This document shows, piece by piece, positions 1 through 5,372 of a stretch of 5,372 bases of DNA. Where the stretch lies: NCBI GenBank assembly GCA_934555855.1, contig CAKTFL010000174.1, positions 1 through 5,372 of the forward strand, given 5' to 3'. How positions within the stretch are numbered: the first letter of the stretch is position 1; every line of letters begins with the position of its first letter. The DNA is from an uncultured Sphingomonas sp. Lineage in GTDB: Bacteria; Pseudomonadota; Alphaproteobacteria; Sphingomonadales; Sphingomonadaceae. The translations under genes were made by a program, and so were the position numbers. Under the pieces are notes generated by a model. It saw only the letters and a program-made list of their open reading frames with translations. It had not been told where the DNA came from and made no database searches.

Positions 1-111
1 CTCCTGCGGCGACGCGGCCCCCGCAAGGCGGTCGTCGATCGTCCGGCAGCCACTCCCGGCGAGCAGGAGCGCAAGCGCGCACAACGCCCCGCCTGTCACC
101 GCCCTAGACAC
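1..111 (-). CDS. Probable lipoprotein, N-terminal 37 residues only (runs off left edge)
   Basis: Read on the minus strand from a GTG at 111-109, this frame stays open to the window edge and gives 37 residues. They begin with a short N-region carrying Arg3, then a hydrophobic run (ALCALALLLAG, residues 9-19), then GSGC with the candidate lipidated cysteine at residue 22. The residue at -3 is Gly rather than Leu, so the lipobox is loose but acceptable. Polar sequence (RTIDDRLAG) follows, as expected for a mature lipoprotein. The GTG overlaps the stop codon of the upstream ketosynthase-like gene by 8 bases, which suggests one transcript and possible translational coupling. A second GTG at 99-97 is an alternative start but removes the only positive charge. 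No good Shine-Dalgarno is seen for either start. The family cannot be named from this fragment. Small lipoproteins next to ketosynthases occur in aryl-polyene clusters, so a protein of that kind is possible. Confidence 0.5.
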   Translation of the reverse strand, partial: MSRAVTGGALCALALLLAGSGCRTIDDRLAGAASPQE

Positions 112-589
112 GCCGGAAGACGAGCGACGTGTTGACGCCGCCGAAGGCGAAGTTGTTCGTCATCGCGTACTCGGCGTCGAGCGTGCGCCCCTCGCCGGAG
201 ATGTAGTCGAGCTCGGCGCAGTCCGGATCGGGATGGCGCAGATTGAGCGTGGGCGGGTACCAGCCCGTCACAAGGGACTTCACGGTGAGCGCGGCCTCGA
301 TGGCCCCGCACGCGCCGAGCGTGTGGCCGGCGCGCACCCCGCCGAAGAAGCGGGCGGCAGGCGAAACGCCCCCGGCGAACAGCGCGGGGTCCTTGCCGAC
401 AATGGTGACGGCCACCCGCGACGCGCACACGGGTGGCGCGGCATAGGCGGTGAGAGCGGTTCCCGCGCGGCCGATGACGCGACCCGGACTGGCCGTCGTC
501 TGCGCCCCCGCAGCCGTGACGATCAGCGTCGTTCCAACGGCGAGGCCGGCCATGGCAGCAACTCGAAAGACATACGTGTTTGTACCCAC
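104..589 (-). CDS. Chimeric or truncated FabF-like beta-ketoacyl-ACP synthase: C-terminal part behind a signal-peptide-like N-terminus
   Basis: This 161-residue protein starts at GTG 589-587, with GGAGG 6 bases upstream. Residues 88-161 align along their whole length with the C-terminus of FabF-type ketosynthases. They show GHTLGACGAIEA (88-99, containing the second catalytic-type His89), PPTLNLRHPDPDC (112-124), LDYI (127-130) and the terminal NNFAFGGVNTSLVFRR block (145-160). What precedes this is not ketosynthase. Residues 9-29 are a hydrophobic run ending in AAGA/Q, like a Sec signal peptide, and residues 30-73 are unrecognised. Residues 75-84 (VSPAARFFGG) may correspond to the ketosynthase helix before the GHTLGA strand, in which case the usual STK motif with its conserved Lys is deleted. 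A normal FabF has about 410 residues. The nucleophilic Cys and the HGT histidine are missing, so condensing activity is not expected. It may be a decayed ketosynthase, a fusion made by deletion, or a small protein with a new role. The overlap with the downstream lipoprotein suggests that an intact synthase once headed or belonged to this operon. The ketosynthase homology is certain; whether the product is made or functional is unknown. Confidence 0.6.
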   Translation of the reverse strand: MGTNTYVFRVAAMAGLAVGTTLIVTAAGAQTTASPGRVIGRAGTALTAYAAPPVCASRVAVTIVGKDPALFAGGVSPAARFFGGVRAGHTLGACGAIEAALTVKSLVTGWYPPTLNLRHPDPDCAELDYISGEGRTLDAEYAMTNNFAFGGVNTSLVFRRV

Positions 590-595
590 CTATTA

Positions 596-600
596 CCTCC
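596..600 (-). promoter_or_regulatory. Shine-Dalgarno GGAGG for the ketosynthase-like gene
   Basis: On the minus strand GGAGG lies 6 bases before the GTG at 589-587. This is optimal spacing and is the main reason for choosing the GTG start. An ATG at 573-571 is in another frame that closes after a few codons. A strong ribosome site in front of the signal-peptide-like segment suggests that the 5' end of this chimeric gene came from a properly translated gene. Confidence 0.6.
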
Positions 601-667
601 GCGTATCTGAGTCGTGATCGCTCAAACGGTCATGAAATGGACATGGTCAGAAGAATCGGGCGTGGTC

Positions 668-695
668 TTGCAGTCTTCTATACTGTGCTCATACT
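668..695 (+). promoter_or_regulatory. Candidate sigma-70-type promoter for the plus-strand operon
   Basis: Two -10 candidates are visible. TATACT at 679-684 matches the consensus TATAAT in five of six positions but has no recognisable -35 at 17 bases. CATACT at 690-695 matches four of six and has TTGCAG at 668-673 in front with 16-base spacing. Either would give a leader of roughly 35-50 bases before the ATG at 741. These are eye-level matches. Alphaproteobacterial promoters are often weaker matches to the E. coli consensus, so the exact start of transcription is uncertain. Confidence 0.35.
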
Positions 696-701
696 GTGTC
701 G
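680..701 (+). repeat. Tandem direct repeat, ATACTGTG twice with an 11-base period
   Basis: ATACTGTG occurs at 680-687 and again at 691-698, exactly one helical turn apart. Read from 683 to 700 the segment is CTGTGCTCATACTGTGTC, two CTGTG half-sites starting 11 bases apart. This has the architecture of binding sites for OmpR/PhoB-class response regulators. It matches the general Pho-box layout (CTGTCAT, 4 bases, CTGTCAT) at about 12 of 18 positions, with the CTGT cores intact but the CA after them changed. It overlaps both -10 candidates, so a bound protein would more likely repress than activate from this position. The repeat is plain in the sequence; a regulatory role is inference. Confidence 0.4.
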
Positions 702-740
702 CAACGGAATCGACCGTCGGGAAAGAGGTGGGCACTCCCT

Positions 741-1661
741 ATGCGGCACTTTATTCTTCGTATCGCAAGGCGATGGCTTGGCTTTGCGTGTGCGCTGACG
801 CTTGCTGGCGCGACAACGGCGCAGGCGCCCGTTTCCTCCGCGGCGGCGACGCCATGTCTTCAGGGGCTTCAGGCGCAGCAGGCGAAGGAAAGTGCGCCCG
901 GTTACAAGCCCAAGGCGAAGAAGCGCGGATGGCTCACCGCGATCGGCGCGGCCGGCGGGGTCGGCATAGGGGCGTTGGTCTGTCGTGGGAAGAACGGCGC
1001 CGACAAGGTCAAGTGCATGACCGCTGCCGGCATCGGCGGCGGCGCGCTGGGCAACATCCTCGGCAAGAAGCTGGATGCCGCCGAGCAGAAGAAGGTCGCG
1101 GAGGCTTCCTATGCCTCCGCTTTCTCCGGGCAGCCTGCCATCCTGTCGTTCGATCACGGTTGCGCGGTGGTGCAGGCGAGCAGTCCCTTGCAGTTCGAAC
1201 CGCGTGACATCGAACTGTCGATCGAATCCGACGTCGCCGTCCCGTCCGGCGTGCTGCGCGCGGTGGGGGAGCCGCAAACGGTCGCCAGCGCCACTCCGGT
1301 CCAGGCGACCGCCGCCACCTCCCGAAAGCCGCGGCGGCAACTGGCGGCGAACTCCAGCGCCTTTGTGATGGGATCGGTCGCAGGCGGAAAATGGCTGCTG
1401 ATCGGCAGCGGCAATCCGGACCAGGGCTATGTCGGGTCCGGTTATGCGCCCGCGGCCGGCTGGGTCCGTCAGCCGGGCATCGCCGTGCCACCTGACGCTG
1501 CGCCTCCCGCCCGAACCGTGCAGGTCAAGGCGGAGCTGCCCTGCTGGACGAGCAAGGTCACGATCAGGAGCGAGGGCAAGGACGCGCAGCAGGACACGGT
1601 GGACGCCCGCCTTTGTCGCGGACCCGACGGGGTGACCGAGGCGCCGCCGGTACAGGCATAA
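741..1661 (+). CDS. Exported glycine-zipper and SH3-like surface-antigen-type protein
   Basis: This gene encodes 306 residues starting at ATG 741, with GGTGGG 8 bases upstream. A GTG at 696 would add 15 residues but lies inside the promoter repeat and would bury the signal peptide. Residues 1-29 form a Sec-type signal (RIARR, a hydrophobic stretch, then TTAQA). A lysine-rich segment follows (55-63), then a glycine-zipper region of two Gly/Ala-rich helices (AIGAAGGVGIGALV, 67-80, and AAGIGGGALGNILGKKL, 95-111) like those in Rickettsia 17-kDa-type surface antigens. Residues 205-241 look like a bacterial SH3 fold (FVMGSVAGGKWLLIG, then QGYVGSGYAPAAGW). Residues 268-298 (CWTSKVTI to CRGPDG) resemble the C-terminal block of COG4520/RT0821-type surface antigens, which ends in a C-x-x-PDG pattern. 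Mature-region cysteines are at 39, 81, 92, 141, 268 and 292, an even number that would suit disulfides in the periplasm. The protein is probably an envelope structural or wall-associated factor. It is the first gene of the operon, with 16 bases to the RND gene. No enzymatic motif is visible. Confidence 0.75.
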   Translation: MRHFILRIARRWLGFACALTLAGATTAQAPVSSAAATPCLQGLQAQQAKESAPGYKPKAKKRGWLTAIGAAGGVGIGALVCRGKNGADKVKCMTAAGIGGGALGNILGKKLDAAEQKKVAEASYASAFSGQPAILSFDHGCAVVQASSPLQFEPRDIELSIESDVAVPSGVLRAVGEPQTVASATPVQATAATSRKPRRQLAANSSAFVMGSVAGGKWLLIGSGNPDQGYVGSGYAPAAGWVRQPGIAVPPDAAPPARTVQVKAELPCWTSKVTIRSEGKDAQQDTVDARLCRGPDGVTEAPPVQA

Positions 1662-1677
1662 GGCGGTGGCGGACGCG

Positions 1678-4065
1678 ATGTCGTCCTGGTCGTCACGAAT
1701 CGCCGGATGGATCGTCCTGCGGCGATGGTTCATGCTGGCGGCGGCCATGCTGCTGGCGGCTTTGGCCTCGACCGGGCTTGCCCGCCTGGACGTGAAGCAC
1801 GACTATCGCCTGTTCATCGGGGCCGGAGATCCGGAGCTGCGGATCGCCGATCGGCTGGATGGGCGCATCAGCGGCGGGCGCGAGACGCTGGCGCTGGTCT
1901 ATCGCCCGGCGTCAAGGGCGATCTTTGAATCCACCTCGATGCTGCAACTGGCCAAGGTGGCGGACCTGGCCTCGCGCTTTCCGGGGGTCGCGCAACCGCA
2001 ATCGCTGATGACCGCGCGGAAGCTGGTGCGCCTGTCCGATGCCCCCGGCACCGGCGATCCCCGCGACGGCTGGCGGGCGGTGCCCTTCATCCATCCCGAC
2101 GGGCTGTTCGACGATGCCGGGCTTGCGCGAATGAAGCGCGACGCGCTGGCCACGCCGACCATCGGCGGCCGGCTGGTCGCCCGTGACGGGTCGAGCGCGC
2201 TCGTGCTCCTGCCGGTGGACCTCGGCACCGATCCAACCCTGCGTCACACCCGCCTGACCGCGCTGCACGCTGCTGTCGACAAGGCACAGGTCGATCTGGC
2301 CGGCCTGCGCGCCGGGGACCGGCTGGCGTTGATCGGTGCGCCGCTGTTCGATTCGGCGCTGGCCCAGATCCTGCATCGCGACGTGATCCGGCTGGCGCCG
2401 ATCGCACTCGTCCTGTTCTTCGGGCTGCTGTTCGTGCTGTTCCGCAATGTCGGTCACGCAGCCACGGTGTTGCTGGTCGTGTTCCTGTCGTGCGTCGCGG
2501 CGCTGGGAACGCTGTGCCTGCTTGGCGTTACGGTCACGATCCTCGTCTGTTCCGGGCTGCTGCTCGTCGCCACCCTGTCGGTCGCCGAGGCGCTGCACGT
2601 CGTTACCGGCTTTACGCTTCACCGCCTGGACGGCGACCCGCCGCTCGTCGCCATGACCCGCGCGCTGGACGCCAATCTGTGGCCGATCGTCACCACCAGC
2701 GCGACCACCGCGATCGGGGAGGCCGTGCTGCTGTTCAGTGCCTCCCCGGCGGTGCAGGACATGGGGCTGGTGATGGTGTTCGGCGCGATCTACGCGGTCG
2801 TGTTCACGCTGCTGTGCGTGACCGCGCTCGCGCCGTTGGTGCGCTCGACCTCGCCCGCCCTGGTCGGCGCGGCGGGAGGGCTGTTCGCGAAGCTTGCCGA
2901 CCTGAGCGTGCGCCACCCCGCCCGGATGCTGGGCGCGAGTGCCGCGGTGTGCCTGTTGCTGGTGCCGGGCATCGCCTTCACCCGGCTGTACGACACCATG
3001 CCGGGGTGGTTTCAGACCGGCACCGCCTTTCGCCAGGGTCTTGATCTGCTCAACCGCGACTATGTGGCGGTGGAGAGCTTCACCCTGGCGACGCCCGTCA
3101 CTGACAGGTTGCGCGCGGAAGGCTCGAACTGGCCGCGCGAGGGCAAGAGCCTTCGCGCGGAGGAAACGCTGGACGGCGCCATCGCCGCGTTGCCCGGCGT
3201 GCGGCATGTGATCGGGCCGACGGTGGCGCGCGACACGCTTGGCCGGCGCCTGGCGGAGGCGCCGGCCGGGACGAGCAGCCTTGCCCTGACCCGCGCACAG
3301 GCCGAGGAAGCGGTCGGCGTCGCTCCGCCTTCACCGGCGATGCTCGAATCGGCAGGACTTGCGACCCCGTCAGAGCCCGGCCGTGCGAGCTATATCCTCC
3401 GCACGGTGGACGCCGGCACCGCAAGCAATCGCGATCTGCTCGACCTCGTCGCCGGTGTCCGGGCCGCCGCCGCCGAACGCGGGCCGGGCGCGTCAGCCGG
3501 CGGCCTTCCCGTTGTGTTCGCCGCACTCGGCCAGAGCAACATCAATCGTACCGCGATAGGCACGCTGCTCACCGCGCTCAGCATCACCCTTTGCCTCGCT
3601 TTGGCCTTTCGCAGCTTGCGCCTGGCATTGGTCAGCCTGATCCCGAACCTCGTCCCCGTGCTGCTGGTCTATGGCGCCTGGGGCTGGGTAGACGGAGAGG
3701 TCAATCTGGCGGCGACGAGCGTGCTGGCGGTGGCGCTGGGCATCGTCGTCGACGACACCACCCACATCTTCATGAAGCACGATCGGCTGATGCGCGCGGG
3801 GCTGGACGCCGCGACCGCCAGCCATCGGACGCTGACGGCGGTCGGACCTCCGATCCTGATCACCAGCATCGTGCTCGCTTGCGGGTTCTTCCTGCTTGGC
3901 CGGTCGCAATTCGCGCTGACCGCGCAACAGGCGAACATGATCGGCGCGACCCTGCTCGTGGCGGTGATGTTCGACCTGACCACCACGCCGGCCATGCTGC
4001 AACTGCTGAACGTCCGCCGCGGCCGTACCCCGAAGGAGGCACTCTCCCATGCGACGCTCGCCTGA
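1678..4065 (+). CDS. RND superfamily exporter, HAE3/MMPL type (COG1033)
   Basis: This protein of 795 residues has the duplicated RND layout. TM1 is at about 17-34, a large periplasmic loop spans 35-237, and TM2-6 fall between 238 and 388. TM7 is at 417-434, a second loop spans 435-622, and TM8-12 fall between 625 and 773. Family features include the HDYRLFIG segment after TM1, the FPGVAQPQSL stretch (101-110), MPGWF (441-445) after TM7, and LIPNLVPVLL in TM9. TM10 carries the acidic relay motif ALGIVVDDTTHIF (686-698, Asp692, Asp693, His696). The matching place in TM4 reads SVAEALH (301-307), with Glu304 instead of Asp. Members of this family are proton-driven inner-membrane transporters of lipids or other hydrophobic molecules (HpnN for hopanoids is one example). 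The substrate here is unknown. ATG 1678 was preferred because a GGTGGCGGA stretch sits just upstream; GTG 1666 would add four residues but has only AAGG two bases away. The gene lies 16 bases after the surface-antigen gene and overlaps the protease gene by 17 bases, so it is in the middle of an operon. No TolC-like or fusion-protein partner is in the window. Confidence 0.88.
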   Translation: MSSWSSRIAGWIVLRRWFMLAAAMLLAALASTGLARLDVKHDYRLFIGAGDPELRIADRLDGRISGGRETLALVYRPASRAIFESTSMLQLAKVADLASRFPGVAQPQSLMTARKLVRLSDAPGTGDPRDGWRAVPFIHPDGLFDDAGLARMKRDALATPTIGGRLVARDGSSALVLLPVDLGTDPTLRHTRLTALHAAVDKAQVDLAGLRAGDRLALIGAPLFDSALAQILHRDVIRLAPIALVLFFGLLFVLFRNVGHAATVLLVVFLSCVAALGTLCLLGVTVTILVCSGLLLVATLSVAEALHVVTGFTLHRLDGDPPLVAMTRALDANLWPIVTTSATTAIGEAVLLFSASPAVQDMGLVMVFGAIYAVVFTLLCVTALAPLVRSTSPALVGAAGGLFAKLADLSVRHPARMLGASAAVCLLLVPGIAFTRLYDTMPGWFQTGTAFRQGLDLLNRDYVAVESFTLATPVTDRLRAEGSNWPREGKSLRAEETLDGAIAALPGVRHVIGPTVARDTLGRRLAEAPAGTSSLALTRAQAEEAVGVAPPSPAMLESAGLATPSEPGRASYILRTVDAGTASNRDLLDLVAGVRAAAAERGPGASAGGLPVVFAALGQSNINRTAIGTLLTALSITLCLALAFRSLRLALVSLIPNLVPVLLVYGAWGWVDGEVNLAATSVLAVALGIVVDDTTHIFMKHDRLMRAGLDAATASHRTLTAVGPPILITSIVLACGFFLLGRSQFALTAQQANMIGATLLVAVMFDLTTTPAMLQLLNVRRGRTPKEALSHATLA
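4033..4039 (+). promoter_or_regulatory. Shine-Dalgarno AAGGAGG for the M48 protease gene, inside the RND gene
   Basis: AAGGAGG lies within the last codons of the RND gene and 9 bases before the ATG at 4049. It fixes the protease start and shows that the 17-base overlap is a genuine operon junction, where translation of the two genes may be coupled. Confidence 0.75.
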
Positions 4066-5372
4066 CCGCCGGCTTCTCACATCGCTGGCGGCGCTGGTCG
4101 CTATCGTCGGCGCCGCTCCGCTGCTCGCGCAGCTGCCGGCCTTTCCCTTTCCGCTGCCGGGCAACGGGCAGATCGTCCTGCCCAGCCTGCCGATCATCGC
4201 GCCGCCGCTGGCCGCGGTTCCGGCCGACTCGCAGGAGCATCGCTCGATCCTGAAGGAATATGGCGGGTCGATCGCCGGCCCGCAGACCAGCGTCGTATCG
4301 TCCGCCATGGCCGCGATTTCACGTATAACCCGCCCGGTATCGCCGCCCAACGGCTTTCAGGTCACGCTGCTCGACAGCCCGCAGGTGAACGCCTTCGCGA
4401 TCGCGGACGGCCACACCTATGTCACGCGGCAGCTGCTCGCGCTGATGAACTCGCAGGAAGAACTGATCGGCGTGCTGGGGCACGAGGCCGGGCATGTCAT
4501 CGGCCGGCATCTCCTGTTTTCCGGCGTCACTCGCAAAAGCCAGCGAACGGGCGAATCGCTGCTCGGCCTGGTGTCGCCCGATATCGCCGCGCGGGCATCG
4601 TTCGCCGGCACGCTGGGACTGCGCGTCTTCGACCGCGCGCAGGAGCATCATGCCGACGTGACCGGCGTGAAGGTTCTCGCCGATCTCGGGCTCGATCCGC
4701 GGGGCATGTATCGTGCCATCGAAACTCTGGAAGCCGATGGCGCGCTTCGCACGCTGATCGAGGGCGCGGCTCCGACGACCAGCCTGGATTACTGGCTGCG
4801 CGACCACCCGGTCGGTCGCGAGCGACTGGGGCTGATCTCGCTGGCAGCGCGCGGCGCGCCACGGGCGGGAGGCGGAGCGGGCATGGATCGGCCGAGCTTT
4901 GTCCGCTCGCTGGACGGCCTGACCTTCGACGGCGGCCCGCGCGATGGCATCGCGCGCGGCGGCGCTTTCTGGCTGCCGGTTGCCCGTCTGGCGCTCGTTG
5001 CCCCGCCGGCATTCGCACTCCGGACAGCGGAGGGCGCATTGCTCGCGACCGGGCCCACGGGTGCGAAGGCGCTGGTCCGCTGGCGGGCTGGCGATGCTCC
5101 GCTGCCGGCCGCCTTTCACGCGATGTGGCTGCGCGAGCGTGGCAAGGATGCGGCGGTGCCTGATGCCCAGACACGGCAGATCGGCGGCATGGAGGTGGTA
5201 TTCGGCATGGCGCGGGTCAGCGGCAAGTCGGGGCCGGTCGACCTGATGCTCGGCGTCGGACGCTGGCCGTCGGGCGGGCTGGTCGAGCTGGTCACGGTCG
5301 ATCCCGGCGCCCGCGCCGAAGGGGTCGCGCACCAGGCGGGCGAGGTTGATGCTGCCCAGGAGGCAGGCGCCG
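4049..5372 (+). CDS. Exported M48-family zinc metalloprotease, partial (runs off right edge)
   Basis: The frame is open from ATG 4049 to the window end, giving 441 residues without a stop. Residues 1-28 are a signal peptide (basic RRSPDRR, hydrophobic LLTSLAALVAIVG, then PLLAQ). The RRLL pattern is faintly Tat-like, but Sec is likelier. After a Pro-rich linker (30-57) comes the M48 domain: EYGGSIAGPQ (70-79), SPQVNAFAIADG (110-121), YVTRQLL (124-130), and the zinc motif HEAGH (145-149) with catalytic Glu146. EHHAD (199-203) supplies the third zinc ligand, Glu199, and a DHPVGRERL block (252-260) matches the HP-x-x-x-ER-I element of the family. The region from about 281 on (SLDGLTFDGGPRDGIARG, then a beta-rich stretch) resembles the domain that follows the protease in alphaproteobacterial COG4783-type enzymes; no TPR repeats are seen so far. 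Related BepA/YfgC-like periplasmic proteases work in outer-membrane protein quality control. Here the protein may process or monitor the envelope proteins of the operon, which is inference. All catalytic residues are intact. Confidence 0.88.
   Translation, partial: MRRSPDRRLLTSLAALVAIVGAAPLLAQLPAFPFPLPGNGQIVLPSLPIIAPPLAAVPADSQEHRSILKEYGGSIAGPQTSVVSSAMAAISRITRPVSPPNGFQVTLLDSPQVNAFAIADGHTYVTRQLLALMNSQEELIGVLGHEAGHVIGRHLLFSGVTRKSQRTGESLLGLVSPDIAARASFAGTLGLRVFDRAQEHHADVTGVKVLADLGLDPRGMYRAIETLEADGALRTLIEGAAPTTSLDYWLRDHPVGRERLGLISLAARGAPRAGGGAGMDRPSFVRSLDGLTFDGGPRDGIARGGAFWLPVARLALVAPPAFALRTAEGALLATGPTGAKALVRWRAGDAPLPAAFHAMWLRERGKDAAVPDAQTRQIGGMEVVFGMARVSGKSGPVDLMLGVGRWPSGGLVELVTVDPGARAEGVAHQAGEVDAAQEAGA

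Larger units (their letters stand above)
590..740. promoter_or_regulatory. Divergent intergenic region between the ketosynthase-like gene and the surface-antigen/RND/M48 operon
   Basis: These 151 bases separate two divergently read genes, so they should hold promoters for both directions. The region is visibly richer in A and T than its surroundings. The plus-strand promoter candidates and the 11-base tandem repeat are in the right half (668-701). No convincing -35/-10 pair was found for the minus-strand gene; TATAGA read on the minus strand around 683-678 is the only weak -10 candidate. No RNA gene or strong hairpin terminator was seen. Confidence 0.6.

Noticed and set aside
233..610. Plus-strand open frame of 125 codons opposite the ketosynthase-like gene
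   Set aside because: The translation is Arg/Gly-rich without motifs, while the minus strand encodes an obvious FabF C-terminus.
628..649. Two GGTCA motifs with a 17-base period in the intergenic region
   Set aside because: Each is only five bases long and there is no dyad symmetry. This is too short to separate from chance.
711..719. Small palindrome CGACCGTCG upstream of the first plus-strand gene
   Set aside because: Four-base arms around one base are expected by chance in GC-rich DNA and do not suggest an operator or terminator.
696..740. GTG at 696 as the start of the surface-antigen gene
   Set aside because: It lies inside the promoter-region repeat, has no Shine-Dalgarno, and would place 15 mostly polar residues before a good signal peptide. 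ATG 741 fits better.
678..1748. Minus-strand open frame of 356 codons opposite the surface-antigen gene
   Set aside because: Its composition is Arg-rich and low in complexity. The plus strand carries the signal peptide, glycine zipper and SH3-like motifs, so this is a shadow.
1912..3207. Minus-strand open frame of 431 codons opposite the RND gene
   Set aside because: Its translation is rich in Arg, Gln, His, Gly and Asp with no domain pattern. It lies fully antisense to a gene with clear family motifs and membrane segments. Such frames are expected in GC-rich DNA.
4319..5332. Minus-strand open frame of 337 codons opposite the M48 gene
   Set aside because: It is antisense to an intact protease frame with HEAGH and EHHAD motifs and shows no recognisable protein features of its own.
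1..5372. CRISPR arrays, insertion sequences, tRNA or rRNA genes, attachment sites
   Set aside because: No regularly spaced repeats, transposase motifs, terminal inverted repeats or tRNA-like folds were seen on either strand.

Overview
The window is GC-rich and densely coding, with G or C favoured at third codon positions. It looks like a chromosomal piece of an alphaproteobacterium. A sphingomonad is the best guess, because the M48 metalloprotease, with its HEAGH motif and the beta-rich domain behind it, resembles proteases I associate with Sphingomonadales. That placement is an inference, not a measured result.

Layout. A 151-base intergenic region (590-740) divides two divergent groups. The left group, on the minus strand, holds a 161-residue protein (104-589). 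Its last ~75 residues are a clear C-terminus of a FabF-type beta-ketoacyl-ACP synthase, but its first ~85 residues look like a secretion signal plus unrecognised sequence. The catalytic cysteine and first histidine of the synthase are absent. It overlaps by 8 bases the start of a probable lipoprotein that runs off the left edge (1-111).

The right group, on the plus strand, is a compact operon of three genes. The first (741-1661) is an exported glycine-zipper/SH3-like surface-antigen-type protein. The second (1678-4065) is a 12-TM RND exporter of the HAE3/MMPL type (COG1033). The third (4049 to past the right edge) is an exported M48 zinc metalloprotease, whose start and Shine-Dalgarno lie inside the RND gene. 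No terminator is visible and the operon continues beyond the window.

Together the right-hand genes suggest a cell-envelope function: an inner-membrane exporter of a hydrophobic substrate, an envelope structural or sensor protein, and a periplasmic protease. The pathway and substrate cannot be read from the sequence. The ketosynthase remnant and lipoprotein recall the gene content of aryl-polyene or other fatty-acid-like clusters, but no intact biosynthetic enzyme is present. The most unusual items are the chimeric ketosynthase tail and the operon combination. A tandem 11-base repeat in the promoter region and an asymmetric acidic residue in the RND pump are secondary points.
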